The notes: generated by a model from the letters alone, not told the origin. 64,000 nucleotides of DNA from Bradyrhizobium sp. Ai1a-2 (GCF_000426245.1 NZ_AUEZ01000001.1:268344-332343); one strand, 5' to 3'; shown: positions 1 to 9,184, counted from the stretch's first letter. A program made the numbers and translations.

Positions 1-156
1 GGGCCGAACATCAACCTGATTGCGGCCTGCGCGAGCGACATCATGCTGTCGAGCGTTCAGCTCAGCGCCAAGGAAGTGGACGCCGACACGCTCTTGCGTC
101 TGTTTCCGGGCATGGAAGGAATGGAGATCAGGTACTATCGCTGCCGGTCCCAATAG
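1..156 (+). CDS. C-terminal end of an unidentified protein (partial)
   Basis: Frame 1 is open from the first base to a TAG at 154-156 and gives 51 residues ending in YYRCRSQ. The gene starts outside the window. The visible tail has a short hydrophobic stretch (LIAACASDIML) and then a mixed charged segment. I do not recognise a family. The frame is open from the edge with alphaproteobacterial codon use, but the stretch is short, so the call is tentative. Confidence 0.45.
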   Translation, partial: GPNINLIAACASDIMLSSVQLSAKEVDADTLLRLFPGMEGMEIRYYRCRSQ

Positions 157-420
157 CGGGACGCCCCAGCGAGACGCCGCTTGATTCAAGGCACCATGTC
201 GTATTGCGCGGGCATCGCATGACAAGACCTGACAGGTTGGAGCCGTGCGCCGGGTGGTTGCCGTGGGTGCGGGGGTGGGCGCCGCAGGCGCTTATCTGGT
301 CACAACGCGTTGCTGACCTCGTCGCCCGGCAGAGTAATCCGTTGGCTGCAGTATAATTCGCGCTAGAATTGCCCGACTCGAGATGCAGCGTTCGGACGTT
401 TGAGACTGCCGGGGAGAAGG

Positions 421-2313
421 ATGGGCGAACGTGCCCCCATTGTTGCGCCCAACATGCGCAGGCTGGTCCTTGCCGTGTGGCTGCTCTGTGCCAGTTTGCT
501 GGTCTGGGTCATCATCCTGCCCGGGCCAGCAAGCGCTGCCCCACGTGGCGAACCCAAGCGCGTGCTGCTGCTGCATTCCTTCGGGCGCGACTTCCGACCA
601 TGGAGCGAATATGCCCGGACCATCCGGGCGGAGCTCGAGCGCCAATCGCCGTGGCCGCTGGACCTTCAGGAACAGACGCTATTGGCGGCGCGGTTCGACA
701 ATCCGGTCCCGGAAGCGCCGTTCGTCGACTATCTGCGCTCGCTCTACCAGGGCGCAGCGCCCGACATAGTGATCAGCATCGGCGGGCCTGCGGCCAGATT
801 CGTCCAGAGATTTCGCGCGAAGCTCTTCCCTGAGACACCCATGGTGCTGACCGCTGTCGAACAGCGGCTCGTGAACGGCGCCGAGCTCACGGATAAGGAC
901 ACCGTCATCTCAGTCTACAACGATTTCTCAGCCTTTTTCGGCAGCATTCTTCATGTCCTGCCGGATACGCAAACGATCGCCGTCGTGATTGGCGCCTCGC
1001 CGCTTGAGAAGTTCTGGCTCGAGGAAGCAAAGAGGGAAGCGAAGCCCTTCGAAGACCGGGTGGCATTCGTCTGGTACGCGGACCTGCCATTTCACGAAAT
1101 CCTGCAGCGGGCGGCGACCCTTCGGCCGCACACCGTCCTGTTTTGGGGTTTGATGTCTGTCGACGCGGCAGGTATCGCTCATGAAAGTGATCTCGCGTTG
1201 CGCAGTCTTCATGAGGTCGCGAACGCCCCGATCTTTTCCTTCCAGGAAGCTTTCTTCGGCCAATACACCGTCGGCGGCCCGATGCATTCGATCGGCGCGT
1301 CGAGCGCGAAAACCGTCAATGCCGTGATCCGCATCCTTGGTGGCGAGAAGCCTGCCGACATCAAGATCGAGCCGATCGGATTTGCATCTCCGAGATACGA
1401 CTGGCGCGAACTGCAGCGCTGGGGCATCAGCGAGAGGAGCCTGCCCGCGGGAAGCGAAATTCTGTTTCGCGAGCCGACGTTTTGGCAAAGATATCAGTGG
1501 CAGGTCGCGCTGATCGCGAGCGTGATTCTCGTGCAGGCTGCCTTGATCAGTGGTTTGCTCCATGAACGTCATCGCCGCCGTCTCGCCGAGGTCGAAGCGC
1601 GGCAGCGCTTGGCGGAGCTGGCACGCGTCAACCGTTACTCGGCTGCCGGAGAACTGGCGACCTCGCTGGCGCATGAGCTGAACCAACCGCTCGGCTCCAT
1701 TCTCACCAATACCGAAACGGCGGAGCTGATGCTGAAATCGTCGTCGCCCGATCTCGGTGAAATACAGGAAATCCTGGCTGATATCAGGCGCGATGACCAG
1801 CGGGCGAGCGAAGTGATACGCCGCCTTCGCAGCATGCTGAAAAGAGTGCCAATTGAGGTTAGCCAGATCAACCTCAACGAGACCGTTGGGGAGGCCGTTG
1901 GCATAGTGTCAGCCTTGGCCGAAGGCCGTGCCGTGACGTTGAAATATGTACCGGCTTCGATGCCGTTGCGCGTCAAGGGCGATACCGTTCAGCTTCAGCA
2001 GGTTGTCCTCAATCTGGTCATGAACGCGATCGATGCCGTATCCGAGGTGCAAACCGAGAAACGGGAGGTGATCGTCGCGACGGGCATATCTGATGAACAG
2101 GCCGAAATCCTGGTCAGCGATTCAGGTCCAGGCATCGCCAACGATCATCTGAAGGATGTCTTCGAGCCATTCTTCACGACCAAGGCGCAAGGCATGGGCA
2201 TGGGCCTTGCGATCGCCCGCACGATCGTGGAAGCGCATCATGGCCAGATCACCGTGGAGAACCGGAGCTCGGGTGGGGCGCTGTTCCGGATCAAATTGCC
2301 ACTTGTTGGCTAA
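421..2313 (+). CDS. Orphan sensor histidine kinase with periplasmic ABC-substrate-binding-like sensor
   Basis: A membrane histidine kinase of about 630 residues. An N-terminal membrane/signal segment (after MRRLVLAVWLL) leads into a periplasmic region of roughly 310 residues that resembles the ABC_sub_bind family, with the opening VLLLHSFGRDF. A second membrane helix lies near residue 365 (WQVALIASVILVQAAL). The HisKA H-box LAHELNQP holds the phospho-acceptor at about H418; the N box (NLVMNAIDAV) and the G boxes (DSGPGIA, GMGMGLAIA) follow. There is no receiver or HAMP domain, and no response regulator gene is adjacent. I chose ATG 421 because a GGGGAG lies just upstream; TTG 400 and ATG 454 are alternatives. 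Kinase function is secure; the ligand is unknown. Confidence 0.88.
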   Translation: MGERAPIVAPNMRRLVLAVWLLCASLLVWVIILPGPASAAPRGEPKRVLLLHSFGRDFRPWSEYARTIRAELERQSPWPLDLQEQTLLAARFDNPVPEAPFVDYLRSLYQGAAPDIVISIGGPAARFVQRFRAKLFPETPMVLTAVEQRLVNGAELTDKDTVISVYNDFSAFFGSILHVLPDTQTIAVVIGASPLEKFWLEEAKREAKPFEDRVAFVWYADLPFHEILQRAATLRPHTVLFWGLMSVDAAGIAHESDLALRSLHEVANAPIFSFQEAFFGQYTVGGPMHSIGASSAKTVNAVIRILGGEKPADIKIEPIGFASPRYDWRELQRWGISERSLPAGSEILFREPTFWQRYQWQVALIASVILVQAALISGLLHERHRRRLAEVEARQRLAELARVNRYSAAGELATSLAHELNQPLGSILTNTETAELMLKSSSPDLGEIQEILADIRRDDQRASEVIRRLRSMLKRVPIEVSQINLNETVGEAVGIVSALAEGRAVTLKYVPASMPLRVKGDTVQLQQVVLNLVMNAIDAVSEVQTEKREVIVATGISDEQAEILVSDSGPGIANDHLKDVFEPFFTTKAQGMGMGLAIARTIVEAHHGQITVENRSSGGALFRIKLPLVG

Positions 2314-2424
2314 GGTCCGGCGCGAACCAGCAACGGCGCGAGTTTGTGTTGATCCTGGTATCCACGCGTGAGCATGTCGCGTCGCAGCAATGTCGCTTTT
2401 CCAGGTGAGCTGCGTCGAGTTTCT

Positions 2425-2438
2425 TTGATCTTGATCAA
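2425..2438. promoter_or_regulatory. FNR/FixK-type binding box
   Basis: The site reads TTGAT-CTTG-ATCAA, an exact match to the TTGAT-N4-ATCAA consensus of FNR/FixK/Anr regulators. Its centre is about 63 bp before ATG 2495. If the site sits at -41.5, transcription would start near 2473, a normal class II arrangement. It would place the DUF3300-DUF2950 operon under oxygen-limitation control. The match is directly visible; the regulatory role is inferred. Confidence 0.65.
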
Positions 2439-2494
2439 GAGGCGCGCATGCACTGAACTGATGCTTGCAGCATGTGAGGCTCATGGAGGTTGTG

Positions 2495-4141
2495 ATGTCT
2501 CGTTGCGGCAGGATTTTGCTCGCGCTCGCGCTGTTTCTGATGGCTCCCGTCTCCGCCTTTGCGCAGGCGACCAACCCTCCGCCTGTCCAGGGCGGTCAGC
2601 CGCAGGGGACGCCACCACAACCTGCGCCGAGCGAGCAGCTGTTGAAGCCTGAACAGCTCGAGGCCTTGGTCGCACCGATTGCCCTGTATCCTGACGACCT
2701 GCTGGCGAACGTGCTCGCGGCGTCGACCTATCCGCTGGAGATCGTGCAGGCCGATCGCTGGGTGGCCTCACACAAAGACCTGAAGGGCGATGCACTGAAG
2801 AACGCGGTCGACAAGCAGTCCTGGGACGACAGCGTGAAGGCGCTGGTCAGCACGACGGCGGTGCTCTCGATGATGAGCGACAAGATCGACTGGACCAAGG
2901 ATCTCGGCGATGCCGTGCTCGCACAGCAGCCCGACGTGATGGACGCGATCCAGCGATTGCGTGCCAAGGCCCAGGCGAACAACAAGCTGGTGACGACGAA
3001 GCAGCAGAAGGTCAGCGTGCAGACGCAGGACAACAAGCAGGTGATCGTCATCGAGCCGACCGATCCGAATACGGTTTACGTTCCCTACTACGATCCGGCC
3101 ACGGTCTACGGAACCTGGCCGTATGCGGCCTATCCGCCCTATTACTTCGGCTATCCATCTTATATCGGCGCCGGTGTGGTCGCAGCGGGCCTCGCCTTCG
3201 GGACCGCCTGGGCGATCGGCCGGTGGGGCAACTATTGGGGCGGCGGATTCAACTGGGGTAACCGCAACCTCTACGTCAACAACTACAACAGGGTCACTAA
3301 CGTCGGAAACAATTGGCAGCATAACGCGGCGCATCGGCAAGGCGTGCGATACAACAACGCCAATGTTCAGCAGCGCTTCGGCAACAACAATCTGAAGGCG
3401 GGAAGTGCCAACCGGATGGATTTCCGTGGCCGCGGCGGCGAGCAGGTGCTGCGCCCGGGACAGGATCGCCCGGGCGGTGGTGATCGGGTTGGAGATCGTG
3501 CTGGTGACCGCGGTCGCGACGGCGCCGCCTCTCGTGACCGGCCTGGCGGTGATCGGGCCAATCGCCCGGCGGCGGCCGATCGCGCCAAAGGGGGCGGTGA
3601 TCGCGCAAAGGCAGGTGACCGTGGTCGCGATGCGGCGCGCGGTGGTGGCGGCGGAGGTCGCGACACCGCTTTCAGGAACGTGTCGTCCGGCAAGGCAGCC
3701 AATCTGCAGGCCGCTCGCGGCCGGGCAAGCGCTGCTGGACGGGCCGGAGGCGCAGTCGCCATGGCCGGCCGCGGCGGCGGTGGTTTCCAAGGCGCCGCGT
3801 TTCGCGGAGGCGGTGGTGGAGGTTTCCGTGGCGGAGGCGGCGGGGGCTTCCGCGGTGGTGGCGGACGGCGCTCCGATATCGCGTTGAAGCACGACATCGT
3901 GTTGCTCGGCCATCTCGCCAACGGTCTCGGCTATTACCGCTTCAGCTATCTCGGCAGCAGCAGGTCCTATGTCGGCGTGATGGCGCAGGAAGTGCAGGGC
4001 ATCATGCCGGAAGCTGTCACGCGCGGCAGCGACGGCTACCTCAGGGTCTACTACGACAAGCTCGGATTGAAGTTCCGGACCTACAGCGACTGGCTTGCCG
4101 CCGGCGCAAGGATTCCCGCAGCATCGGAGCCATCACCATGA
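2495..4141 (+). CDS. Exported DUF3300 protein with Gly/Arg-rich linker and C-terminal S74-like domain
   Basis: A secreted protein of 548 residues. A signal peptide (ALALFLMAPVSAFAQ) precedes a DUF3300 domain at about 40-230, recognised from the run LVAPIALYPDDLLANVLAAS. Asn/Gly-rich and then Gly/Arg/Asp-rich low-complexity sequence fills about 255-455. The last 90 residues (SDIALKHDI, YVGVMAQEV, DGYLRVYYDKLGL) resemble the Peptidase_S74 intramolecular chaperone of phage tail proteins, with Ser460 and Lys465 at the spacing of its catalytic pair. Start ATG 2495 has GGAGGT five bases upstream; upstream in-frame codons overlap that site. The stop overlaps the next start (ATGA). Function is unknown; family assignment is good, the tail assignment is moderate. 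Confidence 0.85.
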   Translation: MSRCGRILLALALFLMAPVSAFAQATNPPPVQGGQPQGTPPQPAPSEQLLKPEQLEALVAPIALYPDDLLANVLAASTYPLEIVQADRWVASHKDLKGDALKNAVDKQSWDDSVKALVSTTAVLSMMSDKIDWTKDLGDAVLAQQPDVMDAIQRLRAKAQANNKLVTTKQQKVSVQTQDNKQVIVIEPTDPNTVYVPYYDPATVYGTWPYAAYPPYYFGYPSYIGAGVVAAGLAFGTAWAIGRWGNYWGGGFNWGNRNLYVNNYNRVTNVGNNWQHNAAHRQGVRYNNANVQQRFGNNNLKAGSANRMDFRGRGGEQVLRPGQDRPGGGDRVGDRAGDRGRDGAASRDRPGGDRANRPAAADRAKGGGDRAKAGDRGRDAARGGGGGGRDTAFRNVSSGKAANLQAARGRASAAGRAGGAVAMAGRGGGGFQGAAFRGGGGGGFRGGGGGGFRGGGGRRSDIALKHDIVLLGHLANGLGYYRFSYLGSSRSYVGVMAQEVQGIMPEAVTRGSDGYLRVYYDKLGLKFRTYSDWLAAGARIPAASEPSP

Positions 4142-5073
4142 TCGTTGTTCAGTTGCTCCGGTTGGTTCGCTCCGCTGCCGCTGTCGCCGCCCTCATCGTG
4201 CTGGCGCTCCCGATCACATCGGCTCATGCGCAACAGGCCTATCCTTCGCCGGAGGACGCTGCGGCCGCGCTGGCTGCCGCGGTCAAGAGCGGCGAGAAGA
4301 AAGCCATGCTGAAGATCCTGGGCAAGGACGCCGAGGACATCATCGCGTCAGGCGATGATGTCGCCGATGCCGAGACGCGCGAGCGTTTCCTGACCGCGTA
4401 CGAAGCCAAGCATTCGATCAAGGCGGAAGGAAACAAGAAGGCGACGCTCATCCTGGGCGCGGATGACTTCCCTTTCCCGATCCCTCTGGTCAACAACAGG
4501 GACGGCTGGGAGTTTGACTCCGCCGCGGGTCGCCTCGAGATCCTGTATCGCCGCATCGGGCGCAACGAGCTCGATGCCATTCAAACCTCTCTCGCCTTCG
4601 TCGACGCCGAGAACGAATATGCGGACAAGGATAGGACTGGCGAAGGCGCCGGGACCTATGCGCAACGGATCGTCAGCACGCCAGGCAAGAAAGATGGCCT
4701 GTTCTGGCGCGACGATCGCGACCAGAGTCCCCTCGGCGAGCTCGCGGCGCAAGCGGCAGCGGAAGGCTATAAGGCCGGTGCGGAGGGCGGTGCGCCCTAC
4801 CACGGCTACTACTTTCGAATCCTGAAAGGACAAGGGCCGAACGCGCCCGGCGGTGCCATGAACTACGTCGTCAAGGGCAAGATGATCGGGGGCTTCGGGC
4901 TGATCGCCTATCCCGCAGAGTATGGTAATTCGGGTGTCATGACCTTCATGGTCAACCACGCGGGCACGGTCTATCAGAAGGATCTCGGTGAACGCACGGC
5001 GGTCATCGCCAAGCGCACTTATCTCTTCGATCCGGACCAGACGTGGAAGAAGGTGGACGCGACGAATCCCTGA
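4138..5073 (+). CDS. Exported DUF2950 family protein
   Basis: A 311-residue protein with a signal peptide ending near SAHAQQ. The mature part carries the DUF2950 hallmarks: the opening YPSPEDAAAALAAAVKSG, an ILGADDFPFPIPLV segment and the tail YQKDLGERTAVIAKRTYLFDPD. DUF2950 genes commonly sit next to DUF3300 genes, and here the two overlap by four bases (ATGA), so the products are probably translationally coupled and act together in the envelope. No biochemical function is known to me for this family. Both are likely controlled by the FNR/FixK-type site at 2425-2438. Confidence 0.88.
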   Translation: MIVVQLLRLVRSAAAVAALIVLALPITSAHAQQAYPSPEDAAAALAAAVKSGEKKAMLKILGKDAEDIIASGDDVADAETRERFLTAYEAKHSIKAEGNKKATLILGADDFPFPIPLVNNRDGWEFDSAAGRLEILYRRIGRNELDAIQTSLAFVDAENEYADKDRTGEGAGTYAQRIVSTPGKKDGLFWRDDRDQSPLGELAAQAAAEGYKAGAEGGAPYHGYYFRILKGQGPNAPGGAMNYVVKGKMIGGFGLIAYPAEYGNSGVMTFMVNHAGTVYQKDLGERTAVIAKRTYLFDPDQTWKKVDATNP

Positions 5074-5091
5074 AAACGCGGAAGCCTTGCA

Positions 5092-5526
5092 ATGGAGCTG
5101 TTTGCAATTCGTCTTGCGGTGATCGCGCTGTTCGCGTTTGCACTCCCTGTGACGCCATCGCAAGCGCAAGCGCCGGGCTATGTCCGGGTCAATTTCGCGA
5201 AAGCGGGCCTCGTGGTCGGAGCCGGCGGCGGCACCGGCGTCCTGATCTATCGCGGCCGCAACTATCCGTTCCGGGTTTCGGGCCTCAGCCTCGGTGTGAC
5301 CGCCGGCGCATCTGTCAGCCGGCTGGAAGGCTGGGCCTCAGGCATAGCTAGCGTAAGCGATTTTGCTGGCACCTATAGCGCGGTCGGCGCCGGCGGCGCC
5401 CTGGTTGGCGGCGCAGGAGGCGTCAACTTGAGAAATGAAAAGGGCGTCGTCCTCATCCTGAAAGGGCCAAAAGCGGGGATGGAGTTCGCCGCCAATCTCA
5501 GCGGGATCAGGATTTCGCTGAAGTGA
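5092..5526 (+). CDS. Small exported glycine-rich protein, weakly SYLF/DUF1134-like
   Basis: A 144-residue protein with a clear signal peptide (VIALFAFALPVTPSQAQA). The mature region is rich in glycine and beta-prone, with VNFAKAGLVVGAGGGTGVLI and a later GVVLILKGPKAGMEF. The AKAGLVVGAGGG pattern is reminiscent of the SYLF (YSC84) and DUF1134 lipid-associated families, but the resemblance is too short to assign. It starts 18 bp after the DUF2950 gene on the same strand, with GGAAG upstream, so it is probably the third gene of that operon. Confidence 0.7.
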   Translation: MELFAIRLAVIALFAFALPVTPSQAQAPGYVRVNFAKAGLVVGAGGGTGVLIYRGRNYPFRVSGLSLGVTAGASVSRLEGWASGIASVSDFAGTYSAVGAGGALVGGAGGVNLRNEKGVVLILKGPKAGMEFAANLSGIRISLK

Positions 5527-5671
5527 GTTGGCAATGATTTGTTCATGTCTAAGGCAGGTAGTCGTCGCTGTATCCTTATACCGCCGACTTTTTGTCACCA
5601 AAGCGCCACGAGCTTGGCCGACGAATCGTACGTGTTAAAAGTCTAGCTTTTTTATTGACGGAGATAGTGAA

Positions 5672-5878
5672 GTGGCAATGGGGACAGTGAAGTGGTTCAA
5701 CACAACGAAGGGCTATGGGTTCATTCAGCCTGACGCGGGAGGTCCGGACGTCTTTGTGCACATCTCGGCCGTAGAGAAAGCCGGCCTGTCGACGCTCCCG
5801 GAGGGCAGCAAGATCAGCTACGAGCTATTTACGGGCCGCTCCGGCAAATCCTCGGCTGAAAAGCTACGCCTGGGTTGA
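5672..5878 (+). CDS. Cold-shock domain protein (CspA family)
   Basis: A 68-residue single cold-shock domain, the standard size. The RNA-binding motifs are present: RNP1 as KGYGFIQP and RNP2 as VFVHIS, after the conserved GTVKWFN opening. It binds single-stranded RNA and DNA and acts as an RNA chaperone. The GTG at 5672 is about eight bases after a GGAG; the ATG at 5678 is a possible alternative two codons downstream. The leader of about 145 bp (5527-5671) has no gene and is long enough for the structured 5' UTR usual in this family, though I see no obvious cold box. Confidence 0.93.
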   Translation: MAMGTVKWFNTTKGYGFIQPDAGGPDVFVHISAVEKAGLSTLPEGSKISYELFTGRSGKSSAEKLRLG

Positions 5879-5926
5879 AGGCGACCGGACTAAGGCCAAC
5901 GCCGGGCATCCTAAGTGAAGGTCGGT

Positions 5927-5940
5927 AGGACTTCGGTCCT
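5927..5940 (+). other. UUCG-tetraloop hairpin in the csp 3' region
   Basis: AGGAC-TTCG-GTCCT forms a perfect five-base-pair stem closed by an extra-stable UUCG tetraloop. It lies 48 bp after the csp stop codon and 13 bp before the terminator-like hairpin. It could stabilise the csp mRNA 3' end or belong to a small 3'-UTR-derived RNA; nothing in the sequence decides between these. Confidence 0.55.
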
Positions 5941-5953
5941 GGACTCTGGTCAG

Positions 5954-5984
5954 GCCCGCTGGCTCTTAAGTTGGCGGGCTTTTT
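5954..5984 (+). terminator. Rho-independent terminator after csp
   Basis: GCCCGC at 5954-5959 pairs with GCGGGC at 5974-5979 across a 14-base loop and is followed directly by TTTTT. This is a standard intrinsic terminator for the cold-shock gene. It also lies between csp and the convergent Mrp operon. Confidence 0.75.
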
Positions 5985-6064
5985 CTTGACGCGCCGGACC
6001 GTGTCGCAATCGAAGGCGTACCGTCGCCACATTTGCTTCGACAGGCCACAAAATCGTTGGGTCC

Positions 6065-9000
6065 CTAGTTCAGCTGACCCGCCGGCCACAAATGGCGAAC
6101 ACCGCCGCCAGCGACGTACAGAACGAGAAAGTAATAGAGAATGTAGAGGTTATAAGTCTGGCCGTTGCCGGTGTAGAGCCTTCGGATCCGCTCCGCAGAG
6201 GCCGTGGTGGCGGTGGCCAGTCCGCCCCAGAGCGCTCCGGCCCATGGCGGCGTCAGCATCGTGAAGACAGTCTTCAAGCCTTCGTAGAGGGTGGACTGCG
6301 TGCCACCGATTTTGACGTGAGCGATGGCTGCCCACCAGCCGCTTCGTAGCAGCAGCCAGAACAATCCGAGCAATATCGCAGACACGATCACCGCAAACGC
6401 CATGACAGGCACCGGATTCCAATAGCCGTAGATCATCTCCAGCGACATGCCCTGCCACACCAGCGTCGATGCGAATTGCGGATCGATCGCTTCGGAGATC
6501 GGGGCGATCAGCAGTTTCGGGAAGAATGACATCAGGAAAATGCCGGCGATCAGCAGAATCTGCGGTATCAGCAGGGTGATCGGCGCCTCTCTCAGGTCGT
6601 CATGCGCAGCCTTGCGAGGGCCGAGGAAGATCGCCCGAATGAAGCGGGCCATGTACACAAAGCCGACAAAGGTCGCCAGCAGGGTCATCACCGCCGGCCC
6701 GTACCAGCCCTTCTCCATCATTGCGCTCAGCAGCAGCCATTTGCCGCCAAAGCCGGCGAGCGGCGGCAGACCGGACATCGCGACAATCGCGGTCGCGGCC
6801 GTTGCGAATGTGACGGGCATGACACCGGCAAGACCGCCAAGCTCGACGATCAGCCGCGTCCCCGTTCGCAGGATGATCGCGGCAGCGACCAGGAATAAGG
6901 TGCCCTTGACCAGGAGATGGTTGGCGACGAGGTACAGTGCCGTCACCCAGCCGAGATGGCTCATCAGTGCGATCGCCGCCACGATATAGCCAAGCTGGCT
7001 CATGCTTGAATAGGCCAGCATGCGCTTCAAGTCGTCCTGGCGCGCCGCAAGCATCGCGCCGGCCAGCGTGGTCAGCATGCCAATCCATCCCATGACAAGC
7101 GCTAGATTCAAGCTCACTTCGGAGAGGATCGCGACGTAGGTCCCGACCAGCAGCCCGAAGATTGACACCTTGCTGATGACGGCCGAGAGCAGGGCGGACA
7201 CGTCGTCATCGGCTTCCGCGTAGGCGCCCGGTAGCCAGACATGGACGCCGAGGGAGCCGGCCTTGATCAGCAGGCCGATCGCCAACAGCACAAAGACCGG
7301 TGCGCTATCCGGACCGGCCACACGCAGCGCCGACAGCGACACGCTGTCGGTCTGCGCCTGCAATACGGCGAATGCGCACAGCAGGAAGAAGGCCGCGGCG
7401 AGCGAGAACAGAAGATATTGCAGTGCATGTGACGCTGCCTCCGTCCTTCGCAGGATCAGGAAATAGGAGGACAGCGTGATCAGTTCCCAGATGAAAATGA
7501 ACTCGAGGCTGGTCGTGGCGCGCGGCAGTGCCGGCAATGACAGCAGCATGACTGCCAGCAGCGGATAGAAGCCGGGACGGGGGTCCGTGCGGGCGAGGCA
7601 GGCGCTCGACACGACGAGGCCGCCAGCGAGAAGGAGTGTCGCGAACAGAAAGTTGATGCCGGACAAGCTGACAACGAGCCAGGTGCCACCAACCGACACC
7701 AGAACGAGCATGATCAGACATTGCATGCGGCTCGGCAGGCCAGCGAGCATGTACAATACCAGTCCCGCAACAAGCGGCATGTACGACCACGGAGCTGCAA
7801 GGCCCGCAAGCTCGCCGGCGACGTACCCGCTGACGACAAGAAGAAGAGCCATTCCGAAAATTGGAAATAGATCGGCCTGGCTTTGCGGCGCTGCGTCTGC
7901 CTCGGCGGGAGAGTGAAGTGCCAGGCTGAACCAGCGAAACATGTAAGCCGCTTCCAGAAGCGAGCCCATCAGGACGATGGCGATCCAGACGTAGAGATTG
8001 CCGACTGCCAAGGTCATGATGAGTTGCCATTTCGCCCAGAATCCCGGGAATGGCGGCAATCCGGAGATGGCGATGATCAGTATGCCGAAGACCAGGATCG
8101 CTCCTGGACGTCGGGCGAGGACCGCCCAGTCTTGCAGGCGCTCCTTACTCACGTAACCGGCCAACCAGAAAAGCCCGACCTTGGCGAAGAGGTGATTGAT
8201 GAAAAGGCCGCCCACCACCAAGCGCATCGCGTCGTCGGCCCTGAGTCGGTAGAGCAGGGGCGCGGCGATCGTCAGCAGCGCCATCTGGCCGATCGAAGAA
8301 TAGCCGAGAAGGCGCTGCGCTTTCGTCTGCTGGAGGCCGATCAGGTTTGAGAAGACGAACGTAATCGCCCCCAGGGCGGCGATGAGTTCGAGCTGGTCCT
8401 CGAACAAAGGCAGCAACTTGAGCAAGGCGAACAACACGCCCGCCGAAACACCGCCCGAGATCATCGCGGCAACGTCGCTGCGCGCGGTCTCATAGACATC
8501 GAGGCCCCAGCCGTTCGCAGGGAAGGGCTTCAGCTCGAGCAGCAGGCACGCCAGCAGGAAGATGAGTGCGGCAAAGCCGATCGGGCCCGTGATCGAGCCG
8601 CGCTTTGCGATCAGTTCGTCGATGTTAAGGATGCCGGTGGCGGCATAAAGCAGCAACGTGCCGATCAGGAAGAAGGTCGACGCCAGGACTGTTGCCATGA
8701 GAAACTTGAACGTCGCCGACAAGGCTGCGGGTGTGTCTCGTAGGCCAAGCAAGGCGTAGGTCGCGATCGAGACGATCTCCAGGAACACGAACAGATTGAA
8801 GAGGTCGCGAGTCATCACCATGCCCTGGATGCCCATGACCAGCAGCAGGTATAGCAGCAGTGTCCCGTACCTTTCGCGCACGACATAGGCGGCGCCGAAA
8901 AGCGCGACCAGATTGATGCTGAAGGCGAAGATGCTTTCGGCGAGCCCCATGCGCAGATTGATCGCATAAGGCGGCTTTGCGCCACCGGTCAGGATCTCGA

Positions 9001-9184
9001 TGGGGGCGGCGCCGTTCAGAAGGACGAACAGCGCGTAGCCTGAGATCAGCGTCATCGCCGCGAGCGCGAGGACAAAAGCGGCGGCTACCCAGGATTTTCC
9101 AAGACGATAGAAGAGAGGAATCAGGAAGCCGCCACCCAGGCCCACAATGAAAATGTTGAGCGGGTGGAGCAGGCTCTCTACCAT
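6065..9184 (-). CDS. mrpD: Fused double antiporter module, MrpD-MrpD/A-like proton-conducting subunit
   Basis: A 1039-residue polytopic membrane protein with two tandem copies of the proton-translocating fold shared by NuoL/M/N and MrpA/D. Module 1 (about 1-490) has the TM5 glutamate region FNLFVFLEI, ELKPFPANGW and AQRLLGYSSIGQMALL. Module 2 (about 500-1039) has the corresponding FIFIWELITLSSYF, LIKAGSLGVHVWLPGA and LKRMLAYSSMSQLGYI. Typical MrpD is about 500 residues, so this is two modules in one chain. Its ATG lies inside the end of mrpC. It is the last gene of the operon and should form the ion path of the antiporter. The symbol is approximate, since the second half may stand in for MrpA. 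Confidence 0.85.
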   Translation of the reverse strand: MVESLLHPLNIFIVGLGGGFLIPLFYRLGKSWVAAAFVLALAAMTLISGYALFVLLNGAAPIEILTGGAKPPYAINLRMGLAESIFAFSINLVALFGAAYVVRERYGTLLLYLLLVMGIQGMVMTRDLFNLFVFLEIVSIATYALLGLRDTPAALSATFKFLMATVLASTFFLIGTLLLYAATGILNIDELIAKRGSITGPIGFAALIFLLACLLLELKPFPANGWGLDVYETARSDVAAMISGGVSAGVLFALLKLLPLFEDQLELIAALGAITFVFSNLIGLQQTKAQRLLGYSSIGQMALLTIAAPLLYRLRADDAMRLVVGGLFINHLFAKVGLFWLAGYVSKERLQDWAVLARRPGAILVFGILIIAISGLPPFPGFWAKWQLIMTLAVGNLYVWIAIVLMGSLLEAAYMFRWFSLALHSPAEADAAPQSQADLFPIFGMALLLVVSGYVAGELAGLAAPWSYMPLVAGLVLYMLAGLPSRMQCLIMLVLVSVGGTWLVVSLSGINFLFATLLLAGGLVVSSACLARTDPRPGFYPLLAVMLLSLPALPRATTSLEFIFIWELITLSSYFLILRRTEAASHALQYLLFSLAAAFFLLCAFAVLQAQTDSVSLSALRVAGPDSAPVFVLLAIGLLIKAGSLGVHVWLPGAYAEADDDVSALLSAVISKVSIFGLLVGTYVAILSEVSLNLALVMGWIGMLTTLAGAMLAARQDDLKRMLAYSSMSQLGYIVAAIALMSHLGWVTALYLVANHLLVKGTLFLVAAAIILRTGTRLIVELGGLAGVMPVTFATAATAIVAMSGLPPLAGFGGKWLLLSAMMEKGWYGPAVMTLLATFVGFVYMARFIRAIFLGPRKAAHDDLREAPITLLIPQILLIAGIFLMSFFPKLLIAPISEAIDPQFASTLVWQGMSLEMIYGYWNPVPVMAFAVIVSAILLGLFWLLLRSGWWAAIAHVKIGGTQSTLYEGLKTVFTMLTPPWAGALWGGLATATTASAERIRRLYTGNGQTYNLYILYYFLVLYVAGGGVRHLWPAGQLN

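Noticed and set aside
2768..3913. Long minus-strand frame opposite the DUF3300 gene
   Set aside because: Antisense of the Gly/Arg-rich linker; composition is an artefact of the GC-rich repeats.
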